Shown: piece after piece, positions 48,308 through 57,918 of the stretch
Position numbering within the stretch: position 1 is the stretch's first letter
Layout of the letters: each line of letters begins with the position of its first letter
Assembly: GCA_030604825.1 (NCBI GenBank)
Contig: JAUVVB010000002.1
Span: 1 to 64,000, forward strand
Direction: 5' to 3'
DNA length: 64,000 bases
From: Chloroflexota bacterium
GTDB taxonomy: Bacteria > Chloroflexota > Dehalococcoidia > E44-bin15
Translations under genes and position numbers: made by a program
The notes under the pieces: generated by a model
Seen by the model: only the letters and a program-made list of their open reading frames with translations
Told to the model about the DNA's origin: nothing
Databases searched by the model: none

Positions 48308-50136
48308 TGGTCACCTCCAGGCAATGTCACGGTGATGGCAAAGGTATAGTCACCGGCGGCGGCCGCAATGGCAGCCCTGATGTCGTCCAGCCAGACGACG
48401 CAGGCACCTGGGTCACGGTTTGCATATAATGCCACCGACTGAACGCAGCCGAGATCCGAGGGATAGGTTGGGGATAGAATAACCTCCGTCCAGGTATCGG
48501 CGGTGAGTGCCGGAATACCCAGTGTTTCCACCGGGGTGGGTAATCCTACGGTCAGGTACACCGTCAGTTTCTGCGGAGAGTTGATGGCACCCGGGTCTGA
48601 GATACCCCGGTCTGAGATGGTGATGGTGGCAGTGTAGCTGCCAGCGGTGAAAGCAGGAGGACCAATGATGTCTACCGCCACCGTGACACTGGTCTTATCC
48701 TCCTCCTCCTGCCCGTCGGAGTCGCCGCTGGTAGGGCTCAATTTAAGCCAGGCGGCGCTGCTGGTCGCGGTCCAGTACAGGGTTGCGCCACCCGAGTTCC
48801 ATATCTGCAGGGTCTGTTTCGCCGGGTTTGTTGCTTCCCTGGTACAGAAGATGAAGCTGAGCGGGCTAAGCCCTATTTCGGGCGGTGCGACTGGTGTGGG
48901 GGTAGGGACCGGCGTCGGGGTTGGGTATGGAGTGATGTTCAGGGACACCGGCACCGTCTGCGGGGTGTTGGTGGCGCCCGGGTCCGAGATGGTGATGGTG
49001 GCTGTGTAAGTGCCAGCAGCCAGCCCGGTGATGTCCACCGAGACGGTGACATCGTCCATCTCCCCGGTGGAGTCGCCGATGCCGGGAGCAAGGCTGAGCC
49101 AGGCGCCATCATCGCTCACCGTCCAGTTTAGGGTTCCGGTACCCGAGTTCCATATACGCAAGATCTGGTCTTTAGGGTTAGTTCCCCCTACGGTTGCACT
49201 GAAGCTAAAGCTTGAAGGGCTGTACGCAATCGTGGGAGCGGCAGGCGCGGGGAGGGCGGGGGAATACAATACGAGCTGGAAGACCCCCGCCGGCTGGTCT
49301 GTGCTGCTCTTAATCCAAAATGTGATGTGCTTGGCGTCGCGCAGGTCTGTTGAAATGTTCTGCACATCCTCGTGGGCAACTAAACCGGAGCTGAAGGGGG
49401 CGGAGATGCTCTGCTTGGCGCTGGCAAACCGCGCCTTATAATCCAGGTAATCTGTGAAAGAAAATACGCTGCTTGCTGGGTTCCACTCATCCTCACAATC
49501 CTCGATAACGATGTCGGACAAGCCGTTGGTGGTGACGCGTTCCGTTTCTGTGATGTCGACTGAGGTGAATAGCCCGGTATCTTCCAGGGCTGCGGCATAT
49601 TGGCTGATCAACTCAGTGGTGGCAGCGGTGCCCTCAATGGTCAAAGAGCCCTGGGTGATGGCGGTGATGGTAACCCCGACGGGGGCGGCATCCTCGATCG
49701 CCTCCAGCACCTCAGACCAGGTAAACGTGGTCTGGGAAAGGGCGGTGTGGTCCTGCCCCATAGCGCCGAGCAAGCCCTCAAGCTCATCGATGCGCTCGTT
49801 CAAATCGCCGGCCTCGCCAGCTAGGCTTAGCAGGAAATCGCGGTAGTCCTCTCTGTCGGCCAGGGTATCCTGTAAGCTATCGATATCTGCGTCTTGCTCA
49901 TGCCAAAGCCCGTAGAGATTCGGTATATCATAATCCTCAGCGAGCTTGTCGAAGGGGGAGAAAGGGAAGAAGGGGAATATCAGATAGCCTGTGACCAGGG
50001 CCAGGATTACCAGCATAACGCTGAATAGCGATATAGGCGCTGGCGCTCGCGCCACCGCAACCCGGCGCAGGTTCAGCTTTATTAAGCTTGGCCGGCGATG
50101 GTGAGTATGCTCAGGTTCGCGTGGCGCTGCCATCAT
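48304..50136 (-). CDS. pilN: PilN-like protein with large nested extracellular-type insertions (jelly-roll plus two BACON-like repeats)
   Basis: PilN-type start (SLIKLNLRR...ISLFSVMLVILALVTGYLI) and end (AGDYTFAITVTLPGGDQ); interior ITFWIKSS...VWLDDIRA and two WTVSDDGAWLSLAP / WTATSSAAWLKLSP units. Confidence 0.75.
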   Translation of the reverse strand: MMAAPREPEHTHHRRPSLIKLNLRRVAVARAPAPISLFSVMLVILALVTGYLIFPFFPFSPFDKLAEDYDIPNLYGLWHEQDADIDSLQDTLADREDYRDFLLSLAGEAGDLNERIDELEGLLGAMGQDHTALSQTTFTWSEVLEAIEDAAPVGVTITAITQGSLTIEGTAATTELISQYAAALEDTGLFTSVDITETERVTTNGLSDIVIEDCEDEWNPASSVFSFTDYLDYKARFASAKQSISAPFSSGLVAHEDVQNISTDLRDAKHITFWIKSSTDQPAGVFQLVLYSPALPAPAAPTIAYSPSSFSFSATVGGTNPKDQILRIWNSGTGTLNWTVSDDGAWLSLAPGIGDSTGEMDDVTVSVDITGLAAGTYTATITISDPGATNTPQTVPVSLNITPYPTPTPVPTPTPVAPPEIGLSPLSFIFCTREATNPAKQTLQIWNSGGATLYWTATSSAAWLKLSPTSGDSDGQEEEDKTSVTVAVDIIGPPAFTAGSYTATITISDRGISDPGAINSPQKLTVYLTVGLPTPVETLGIPALTADTWTEVILSPTYPSDLGCVQSVALYANRDPGACVVWLDDIRAAIAAAAGDYTFAITVTLPGGDQ

Positions 50137-50266
50137 CCTTTTCCGGGTAAAGGTTAAACTTCAAGGAAATTTAGCACAATAGTAGCAAAAAGTCAAGCAA
50201 ATTGCTCAAAAGGGGATTAATCCAGCCCTTGGCAAGGCGGCTGCGGGTGTGCCATTATGTCAACCG

Positions 50267-51310
50267 TTATTGGCTCTCATAGGTGTAGGTGACAATGTCC
50301 AACGGGTCCGGTCCCATTATATAGCTTATGACCGTAGTCCCTCCTGCTGTGGCGGTGACCCCATAAATTGCAACGTCTAAATCCCAGGTTAAATAGATGT
50401 CATGCCGGTTCGTCCTCGCCCAGGAAAAAGCCCCCTCAGGATCCTCATCTGCCGGGGTAAATTGAAAGGACAGGCCGTGCACATACGGGGGCCCGGCGCC
50501 TGAATTGAAATTGACGGCGGGATCAAAATCCCACACATAGGCTTTACCATCGCGGAAGGGGCTTTCCGTGGGCGCGGCAGTGACCAGCGTGCCACTGACG
50601 GTTGCACCGCTGGAGTGGGGAGCAGCGATAGTATTGTCAGCTCCTCTGGTGCAGCCGGTGAATGCCGCGTTGTCCGTATCCGAGTACTCGATCAGCTCGT
50701 CCTCGATGTGTAACACACCCGTTGGGGGGAAGAGGGCAGTGCTAGCCACGGGGATGATGGTAACGGTCTCATCAATGTCCTGGGTTAGCGTGGTTACGGC
50801 GGCACTCGTCCCAGCGACGTAGCTAAAGCCAGAGGGCAGCCAGATACCTATTCTATTTATCCACAAATTTCCTTTTGCTCCATCATAGGCGATATCGATT
50901 TGGTAAGTGCCAGCCTCGGTAGTATGCCCCGTTGTCACCAATGCGCTATGGGGCTCTGTCCCTTGATGTTCGTCCTCTACCTCAAAGCCCTCGAGAATCC
51001 AGATGTGTTCTATGGTAACGGCTACTTCGTTGCCATTTATATCTGCTATCGTGTACTGGTAGGGCGGATCATCCGCGCTTGGGGGTAGATTGGCATCGAC
51101 GTTCTGTATTTTGTATACCGCATCCTCTATGCCGGCATCAGCGGCATAAAACCTCTGCATGATGTCCTCTTGAAGCTGGGCGGACTTGATGCTGGTGGTC
51201 ATGAGCAGCAGCAGGGGTACCAGGATGAGGCCAGCCACGATTAGCAGGATTAACACCGTAACCAGGGCGTAGCCTGCCTCATTTTTTCTGGGCTTGATCC
51301 TTTTCCCCAT
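50267..51310 (-). CDS. PilX-like pilus accessory protein with phage-fibre-style module
   Basis: NEAGYALVTVLILLIVAGLILVPLLLLMTTSIKSAQLQEDIMQRFYAADAGIEDAVY; internal GVLHIEDELIEYSDTDNAAFTGCTRGADNTIAAPHSSGATV; ATG 51310 preferred. Confidence 0.75.
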   Translation of the reverse strand: MGKRIKPRKNEAGYALVTVLILLIVAGLILVPLLLLMTTSIKSAQLQEDIMQRFYAADAGIEDAVYKIQNVDANLPPSADDPPYQYTIADINGNEVAVTIEHIWILEGFEVEDEHQGTEPHSALVTTGHTTEAGTYQIDIAYDGAKGNLWINRIGIWLPSGFSYVAGTSAAVTTLTQDIDETVTIIPVASTALFPPTGVLHIEDELIEYSDTDNAAFTGCTRGADNTIAAPHSSGATVSGTLVTAAPTESPFRDGKAYVWDFDPAVNFNSGAGPPYVHGLSFQFTPADEDPEGAFSWARTNRHDIYLTWDLDVAIYGVTATAGGTTVISYIMGPDPLDIVTYTYESQ

Positions 51311-51335
51311 CACGCTTCCTCCCACTACGCCACCG

Positions 51336-51848
51336 CTAGGATAGAGGCCTGGCCTTAACATTGTACGTTCTAGTGGCGGTCTCTTCCCCAACCTGAGCCG
51401 TTATCACCAGGGTGAGCATTCCTCCATCCCAGCTACAGCTGGTGTTTGCCGAATCGATATATCCGGCGACAAAAACGGTCTCTGCGGAGCCACCGTTAAC
51501 TGAATAAGCCCGCATCAGCTTCTTGAGACCATCGTCGGCGTCTGCCAGGGTGTAATCAACCTGATGTTCATCGCCTTCCCAGTCAAGCCATACCAGGGTG
51601 ATGAACTCCGGGGTTGCCGGGTCACTGTCAACCGTAACCTGTTGAGCCATCACCGCATCGTGGCTGACCCAGGAACCGGCGTTCTGCACCTGACCAAAAG
51701 CAGCCATATAATTGCTATCACGATCGCTGGAGGTAAAGAGCTGATGAATCCCGCTCGCCACAGCAGCCACTATCAGAGCGGAGATAGCCATAACTGCCAA
51801 TAGCTCCAGCAGCGTCAACCCCTTTTGGTTCAAAGGCTTCGCACTCAT
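51336..51848 (-). CDS. prepilin-like protein (PilW/GspJ type)
   Basis: NQKGLTLLELLAVMAISALIVAAVASGIHQLF. Confidence 0.82.
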   Translation of the reverse strand: MSAKPLNQKGLTLLELLAVMAISALIVAAVASGIHQLFTSSDRDSNYMAAFGQVQNAGSWVSHDAVMAQQVTVDSDPATPEFITLVWLDWEGDEHQVDYTLADADDGLKKLMRAYSVNGGSAETVFVAGYIDSANTSCSWDGGMLTLVITAQVGEETATRTYNVKARPLS

Positions 51849-52246
51849 CGGTTCACCTTATAGCTTTCGGTGGTGAGCAACAGCTCACCTTCAAAGTAGA
51901 CCTCGACCGTTACCTGCTGAATGCCGTCGTCATTATCAATGCCGTCGCCCTTGGGGTCCAGGCGCTCGGCAGCGACCTCAATGGAGTAGCCAGCAGGGAT
52001 GTTTATATTCGGGTCTACATCGTATTGAGGATGACCGGGGTCGAGGCTGTCGTCGTAAGCAATGTACTTGATATATTCCAGCTCGGTTCGGGTCAGGCTC
52101 TCGGCAGTAGTTCGCTGATTGACGCCAAATGTGGTTTTGTGACTCACGGTCAAAGCGGTAGCCAGCCCACTCGCTATCACCCCCAGAATAACCAGGGCTA
52201 TCAATACCTCGACCAGGGTCATTCCCTTTTGGTTGCCCAATCTCAT
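51845..52246 (-). CDS. prepilin-like protein (PilV/GspI type)
   Basis: NQKGMTLVEVLIALVILGVIASGLATALTVSHKTT. Confidence 0.85.
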   Translation of the reverse strand: MRLGNQKGMTLVEVLIALVILGVIASGLATALTVSHKTTFGVNQRTTAESLTRTELEYIKYIAYDDSLDPGHPQYDVDPNINIPAGYSIEVAAERLDPKGDGIDNDDGIQQVTVEVYFEGELLLTTESYKVNR

Positions 52247-53454
52247 CCCCCCATTTGCCCCATCATGGAGTATATTGGGGTGATAATGGAGAGGGCGAGG
52301 AGGGCCACGAAGAGGCCCACCACCAGAACCAAGGCTGGCCCCAGCATCCCGGTGGCCCGGGCAATGGCCTTGTCTGACTCACCGTCATAGAAATCCGCCA
52401 TCACCTCCAGATTTGCCTCAAGCCTACCGCTCTGCTCACCAACCCCCACCACCTGGGAGAGGAGGGGTGGGAAGACAGGCTGTTCCATCAGTGCCCGAGA
52501 CAGGGTCTCCCCGGAATGGATATCGGAACGCACCTTTACCAGCGCCTGTTTAAGCGGCAAGCTTCCCGTTGTCTCTATCACCAGGTCGAGGGCCTCGGTG
52601 ATGGGAATGCCGCCCCGAATCAGGGTGGCGATGTTTCTCGCCAGCCGGGACATGCTCCCCTTGATGGAGATGTCGCCAAATAGGGGCATGCGCCATAGGA
52701 GGAAATCCTTGTTCTTGCTTCCCTGGGGGGTTTTGACATACCACCATCCGATACCAACAACGAGCGACAGGCCAATGATTATATACAGGATGTTACCTCT
52801 GACGAAATTGGCGAGGGCCAGCATTATCCTGGTGAAGATGGGCAACTCCCCGCCAAAGGCGGTGAAAAGGCCGCTCAATGCCGGTATGACGAAGCCGAAC
52901 ATTACTCCCCCAGCGACAATGCCCAGGACGAGCACCATGACGGGGTAGATCATGGCATTCCTGATCTTGCTGACGACGGCAGCCTCCTTCTCCATATGTA
53001 TCACTATTTCCCTCAGCATTAGCTCCAGGTTTCCTATCTCCTCCCCTACCCTTACCAGGCGCAGATAGAAGGGGGAAAATACCTTGGGGTGTTTGGCGCA
53101 CGCGTCGGAGAAGGGGCTGCCCGTCTCCACACCCCCGATGAGCTGCTGAATCACCTTCTTCATGCCCGCCTTATTGGTTCGCCCATGGAGCATATGTAGC
53201 GCGGGGAGGATGGCAATACCCGAGGTGAGCAAGGTGGCCAGGTCGCGGCTAAAATAGACCACGTCATTGCGGCTGATCCTGGAGAGGAAAGGCAGTGCCT
53301 CATCCAGGGAGGGGGGTGTGACCTTCTTCTCCAGGCTGATGATGGTGAGCTGGGATCGCCACAGCGCCGCCTCAGCGGCGTGCTCCGAATCAGCCTCAAG
53401 CGTGCCCTTGGTCATACTGCCGTCAGAAGTGCTGGCCATGTATTTGAACCACAT
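52243..53454 (-). CDS. pilC: type IV pilus inner-membrane platform protein PilC/GspF
   Basis: FSRDLATLLTSGIAILPAL, FYLRLVRVGEEIGNLELMLREIV, RLARNIATLIRGGIPITEALDLV, VVGVGEQSGRLEANLEVMADFYD. Confidence 0.95.
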   Translation of the reverse strand: MWFKYMASTSDGSMTKGTLEADSEHAAEAALWRSQLTIISLEKKVTPPSLDEALPFLSRISRNDVVYFSRDLATLLTSGIAILPALHMLHGRTNKAGMKKVIQQLIGGVETGSPFSDACAKHPKVFSPFYLRLVRVGEEIGNLELMLREIVIHMEKEAAVVSKIRNAMIYPVMVLVLGIVAGGVMFGFVIPALSGLFTAFGGELPIFTRIMLALANFVRGNILYIIIGLSLVVGIGWWYVKTPQGSKNKDFLLWRMPLFGDISIKGSMSRLARNIATLIRGGIPITEALDLVIETTGSLPLKQALVKVRSDIHSGETLSRALMEQPVFPPLLSQVVGVGEQSGRLEANLEVMADFYDGESDKAIARATGMLGPALVLVVGLFVALLALSIITPIYSMMGQMGG

Positions 53455-53545
53455 GTCTCGAGCTCCTTAACTAATTTTGTCTTATTTTATATCATGCTAG
53501 CATAAAGTAGATTATCTTGTCAAGCCGCTGCCAAAAACCCAGCGC

Positions 53546-53581
53546 AAAAAAGGTTGGGCAGGCATTGGCGCCGCCCAAACC
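53546..53581 (-). terminator. hairpin H1, terminator after pilB
   Basis: Minus strand GGTTTGGGCGGCGCCAATGCCTGCCCAACC followed by TTTTTT. Confidence 0.8.
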
Positions 53582-53603
53582 AGTTATCTCAAATTCTTAT
53601 CCG

Positions 53604-55313
53604 TTAGCCAATGGTGAAGACGTTACGGATCACCTCCCCAGGGGTAGTTATCCCTTCCTTGACCTTGAGCATGCCATCGCGGCGCATACTGGTCATTCCC
53701 TCTCTCAGGGCCTGTTGCTTAATCTCCGCAGCTCCTGCCTCCCGGTTCACCAGCTGCCTTATTTCGTCGCTCATGGTGAGCAGTTCGAAAACCCCGATTC
53801 TGCCCAGAAAGCCGGTATGGGAGCAGAAGCTGCAGCCGGTGCCATAGGCAAATTCGGTTTTCTCCTCCCCCATCTCATGCTGGTAAGCCATTGCCTCGAC
53901 GAGGGGGGCTTCTCTCATCTGCCTGCAGTAGGGGCAGACCTTCCTCACCAGGCGCTGCGACATAGCTCCGATAACTGCCGAGGTAACCAGGAAGTGCTCC
54001 ACCCCGAAATCGAGGAGGCGAACGATAGCACCGGCGCCATCGTTGGCGTGGATCGATGTCAGCACCAGGTGACCGGTGAGGGCAGCCGTTATCGCCGTAT
54101 TTGCCGTCTCTGCATCGCGGATCTCGCCGACGAGGATTACATCGGGGTCGAGGCGCATGATGGCCCTCAGCCCACTGGCAAAGGTTATGTCCGCAGCGCG
54201 ATTAACCTGCATCTGCTGGATCCCCTGGAACTGGTATTCAACGGGGTCCTCGATGGTCATGATATTGAGCTCTTGGCAATTTAGCTTGCTCACCGAGGCG
54301 TAAAGGGTGGTGGTCTTGCCCGAGCCGGTAGGACCGCTGATCAGGGTCATGCCAAAGGGGGAGTGAAGCGCCTTCTGGTAGGTCTCCAGGATACTGGGGG
54401 GCATCCCCAATGCGGAGAGCTCTATTATGGACATGGATTTATCCAGTACCCTGAGCACCGCCATCTCCCCATGATTGGTGCCCACGGTGGCAACGCGGAA
54501 ATCCACATCTTTGCCGGCGATGGTGGCGCTGAACTGGCCATCCTGGGCGCGGCGGCGTTCGGCGATGTTCATGTTGGACATCACCTTGATCCTGGTGAGC
54601 AGCGCTGAGTGGACTTCCTGGGGCAGGCTAACGGCGTTGTGGAGCACGCCATCAACCCGGTAGCGAACCTGAACCTCTTCCTCCTGAGGCACGATATGAA
54701 TATCCGATGCCCTGTCCTTCACCCCCTGGGTAAGCAGCATCTCCACCGCTCGCACTATGGGGGCATGGCTGATCGCTTCCAGAGTGAGGGTTGGCTCCGC
54801 TACCCCCCTTCCTCGGGCGGTGGTCAACAGCTGTCTGATTTCCTTCTCTATCTGGGTGGTCAGCTTGTATTGGGTATCGACGGCCTCGCGGATGCCACCA
54901 CTAAGGGGGATGATCGGCTTTATCCGCTTCTTGGTGAGCACGGCAAGGGTATCGATGAGTTGTAGATTATCGGGATCCTCCATGGCCACGGTCAGGGTAT
55001 CGCCATCCACCGATAGGGGCAGAATGTTGTGTTCCCGGGCCACCTCTTCAGGGATCAATGCCAGAGCGGAGGCCTGAACCTGCACCTGCTTCAGATCCAC
55101 TGCGGGAACATTTAGCTGGAAGCTGAGAACGGTGGCAAGGGTCTCATGGCTGACGAGGCGTTGCTCGATCAGGATATCCTTCAGATCCTTATTGGAATGT
55201 TGGGCAGCCTGTCTGGCAGCTTCGAGCTGTTCCTTGGTGATGAATGCCCCTTCCACTAGGAGCTCGTCTATCTGCTTCCGGTTTCGCAGTCCCCTTGACT
55301 CTGCCTCGGCCAT
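53604..55313 (-). CDS. pilB: type IV pilus assembly ATPase PilB/GspE
   Basis: ISGPTGSGKTTTLYASVSKLN, RAIMRLDPDVILVGEIRDAETANTAI, CPYCRQ...CSFCSHTGFLGRIGVFELL; start at 55313 or 55343. Confidence 0.96.
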   Translation of the reverse strand: MAEAESRGLRNRKQIDELLVEGAFITKEQLEAARQAAQHSNKDLKDILIEQRLVSHETLATVLSFQLNVPAVDLKQVQVQASALALIPEEVAREHNILPLSVDGDTLTVAMEDPDNLQLIDTLAVLTKKRIKPIIPLSGGIREAVDTQYKLTTQIEKEIRQLLTTARGRGVAEPTLTLEAISHAPIVRAVEMLLTQGVKDRASDIHIVPQEEEVQVRYRVDGVLHNAVSLPQEVHSALLTRIKVMSNMNIAERRRAQDGQFSATIAGKDVDFRVATVGTNHGEMAVLRVLDKSMSIIELSALGMPPSILETYQKALHSPFGMTLISGPTGSGKTTTLYASVSKLNCQELNIMTIEDPVEYQFQGIQQMQVNRAADITFASGLRAIMRLDPDVILVGEIRDAETANTAITAALTGHLVLTSIHANDGAGAIVRLLDFGVEHFLVTSAVIGAMSQRLVRKVCPYCRQMREAPLVEAMAYQHEMGEEKTEFAYGTGCSFCSHTGFLGRIGVFELLTMSDEIRQLVNREAGAAEIKQQALREGMTSMRRDGMLKVKEGITTPGEVIRNVFTIG

Positions 55314-55384
55314 TCTGGCAACCCCCTCTCCTTGGGTGGACAACTAGATTGCCTAGCTTTAACCTCAAATACAGGGTGCAAAAT

Positions 55385-55422
55385 AAAAAAAGATTCGGAT
55401 GACCTTTGGCGCCGCCCGAATC
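55385..55422 (-). terminator. hairpin H2, terminator/attenuator-like element upstream of pilB
   Basis: Minus strand GATTCGGGCGGCGCCAAAGGTCATCCGAATC followed by TTTTTTT, upstream of the pilB start. Confidence 0.7.
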
Positions 55423-55564
55423 AATTATCTAGTTATCTAGAACCTTTACCTAATGCAGCATATTACCATACATGGGGAGAAATGTCAACCTTTGGCAGCG
55501 GATGATCATGGTGCCATCTTGATTTCAGGGGCATCGTATATTATGATGCAAAGAGGAGGTAAGC

Positions 55565-56062
55565 ATGAGCATAGATTTCCTTACTGCCCTTCGCCAGAAT
55601 CATGCCCTGGAGCATGCCACCATTGCCATCTTGACCAGGAACGTGGGCTTTAACGTCAGGCTGGTAGGGCAGGCGACTACTACGGGCTTTTACATCTATG
55701 GTGATGTTCCTACCGATGCCATCCAGGAAGCTGCTGGCGAAGGCTTGGCTCGATTGAAGCAGGGGGAGCGGGAGTTGGCGTTGTCACCCCTTTGCGGCAC
55801 GAATATCTCGGTGGCGGGGGTAATGGCGGGGATAGCCTGCTTCCTCGCTTTGGGCGGTAAGAGTCGGGGGAGACGGCTTCCCCTTGCTATCTTGGCTGCA
55901 ACCTGGGCTATGCTAGCCGCCCAGCCCGTGGGCAGGTTGGCACAGAAGCATTTGACCACCTCGTCAGAGCTATCCAATGTGAGCATCAAGCGAATTACCC
56001 GCCGTGGCACAGGCACTAAGATGCTCCACAAGGTGGAGACCATTCGGGAACCAGGGGGGTGA
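55565..56062 (+). CDS. DUF6391-like membrane protein
   Basis: LRQNHALEHATIAIL..., C-terminal hydrophobic helices. Confidence 0.65.
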   Translation: MSIDFLTALRQNHALEHATIAILTRNVGFNVRLVGQATTTGFYIYGDVPTDAIQEAAGEGLARLKQGERELALSPLCGTNISVAGVMAGIACFLALGGKSRGRRLPLAILAATWAMLAAQPVGRLAQKHLTTSSELSNVSIKRITRRGTGTKMLHKVETIREPGG

Positions 56063-56072
56063 GGCGGACCGA

Positions 56073-56573
56073 TCAGCGAGGTGGGGCCTCTTTGGCGGCA
56101 GCCACGGTCTCCACGAAGGCGTCTATCTGAGCCTTCAGTTGCGCCTCGGAATAGTCGCGGGTGTCGATGATGTCGCTCTCCAAGAACAGGATGGGTACCG
56201 TCACCTGCTCCAGCAGCACGTTCTTATAGAAGATCTGCCCGATGGTGGTGGCACGGCAGGAACGGCTGCCGTGCATCACTATCCCGTCGATCTGGTACTC
56301 CCTGACGAACTCCAGGATGCGCTGAATCTGGGGATGGCCACATTCCTGGCGTGCCTTGTTGTGCATCTCCGTAGCCCGGTGATACCACCCATTGACCAGG
56401 AACTCTAGGGGGTCATCGATGGTCGCTTCGGGCTCGAAGGGCGTGCCGGGGTAGTAAGCTGTCTCCATGACGAACACCGCCCCCAGATTCTCGAAGTAGC
56501 TGAGGAGGTCCATGTGATGCCAGGGGGGGAGCCCCCCACCCCAGAGGAGACGGTATTTCTCATCTGGGATCAC
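56073..56573 (-). pseudogene. remnant of a 2-hydroxyacyl-CoA dehydratase (HgdB-like) subunit, C-terminal half
   Basis: DEKYRLLWGGGLPPWHHMDLLSYFENLGAVFVMETAY...GIVMHGSRSCRATTIGQIFYKNVLLEQVTVPILFLESDIIDTRDYSEAQLKAQIDAFVE; upstream frame interrupted by stops. Confidence 0.75.
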
Positions 56574-56693
56574 CCCTATCTTATTCTCTACCCGGTGCTT
56601 TACCAGGAGCTAAAGCACCTGTAGAAGTCCGAAGCCTCCTTGCGGCTTGCCAGAAACAGGCCGGGCACGGTCTTGGCCTTCTCCATGCTCCCC

Positions 56694-57893
56694 TCAGATT
56701 GCCTCCTGGTTCTTCAGTTCGGCGATGTCCTCCCAGGTGTATCCGCAGACTTCCATAAGCACCTCTTCGGTGTGTTGACCGAACTCGGGGGCGTAGGTTC
56801 TGACCTTGCCCGGGGTCTTGCTGAGCTTGACCGGGATGCCTACCACCTTGATCGGGCCAGCCTGGGGGTGGTCTACCTCCACGATGTAGTCATTGGCCAG
56901 AACCTGTGGGTCGTTGGCCACCTCTGCGTAGGTGCTGACCGGCACCGCGATGATGCCATGCTCATCCAGCAGCTTCAGCCACTCGTCCCTGGTTTTGGTG
57001 ATGAATACCTCATCCAGAATGGCGATGAGCTCTGCGGGCCTTTCCGCTCGGGCAATGTGGGATTCGAACCTGGTGTCCTTCTCCAGCTCCTCGATGCCCA
57101 GCGCTTTGCACAGGTCGGGCCAGAACCTATCGGTCTGCAACATGGCGAGGCAAAGCCACTTATCGTCTTGGGTGCGGTAGACGTTCCACAGGGGGTTGGG
57201 CAGCAGGGTCCGGCCCACCCTCTCCGGGAGACGGTCTGAAGACAGATATTGTTGCAGGCTGAGCCTGCCCATCTCCACCATGCTACCCAGTAGCGATACA
57301 TCCACCTCCTGCCCGATCCCGGTTCGCTCTCGGGCGAAGAGGGCCAGCATGATGCCATAGGCCAGGAGGACTCCCCCCGCCTCGTCGGCCAGCCCCCCGC
57401 CTATGGAATGGGGAACGCCGTCGCTGCCCACGGTGGTGCTCATTATGCCGCTCCTCGCCTGCCCGGCGAGGTCAAAGGCAGGCTTATCGCTGTCAGGGCC
57501 CTTAGGGCCCCATCCGGAGGAATAGGCATAGATGAGCTTGGGGTTGAACTTAACCAGGGTGTGGTAGTCCACCCCCAATTTCTGGCCAATGCTGGAGCGA
57601 AAGTTGGTGACAAAGACATCCGATTTCTCCGCCAGCTTGTAGAGGACCTGCCTGCCTGCTTCGGTCTTCAGGTTCAAAATGATGCCCCGCTTATTGCGGT
57701 TCTGATTCCCAAAATAATAGTTGAGCACCACCGGGACCCCACCTATCTTGGATAGCCCTCGCCCGGGATCCCCCCGAGGTTCCTCGATCTTGATCACGTC
57801 GGCGCCCATATCTGCCAGCAACGCGGTAGCGGTTGGCCCTTGCTGCCACACCGTCCAGTCCAATATCCTGATACCATCCAGCGGCATAGCCAT
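56694..57893 (-). CDS. CaiB/BaiF-family (type III) CoA transferase
   Basis: LDGIRILDWTVWQQGPTATALLADMGADVIKIEEPRGDPGRG, NRNKRGIILNLKTEAGRQVLYKLAEKSDVFVTNFR. Confidence 0.95.
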   Translation of the reverse strand: MAMPLDGIRILDWTVWQQGPTATALLADMGADVIKIEEPRGDPGRGLSKIGGVPVVLNYYFGNQNRNKRGIILNLKTEAGRQVLYKLAEKSDVFVTNFRSSIGQKLGVDYHTLVKFNPKLIYAYSSGWGPKGPDSDKPAFDLAGQARSGIMSTTVGSDGVPHSIGGGLADEAGGVLLAYGIMLALFARERTGIGQEVDVSLLGSMVEMGRLSLQQYLSSDRLPERVGRTLLPNPLWNVYRTQDDKWLCLAMLQTDRFWPDLCKALGIEELEKDTRFESHIARAERPAELIAILDEVFITKTRDEWLKLLDEHGIIAVPVSTYAEVANDPQVLANDYIVEVDHPQAGPIKVVGIPVKLSKTPGKVRTYAPEFGQHTEEVLMEVCGYTWEDIAELKNQEAI

Positions 57894-57918
57894 TTTATAA
57901 CTCCTTCCCCCAGATGGG

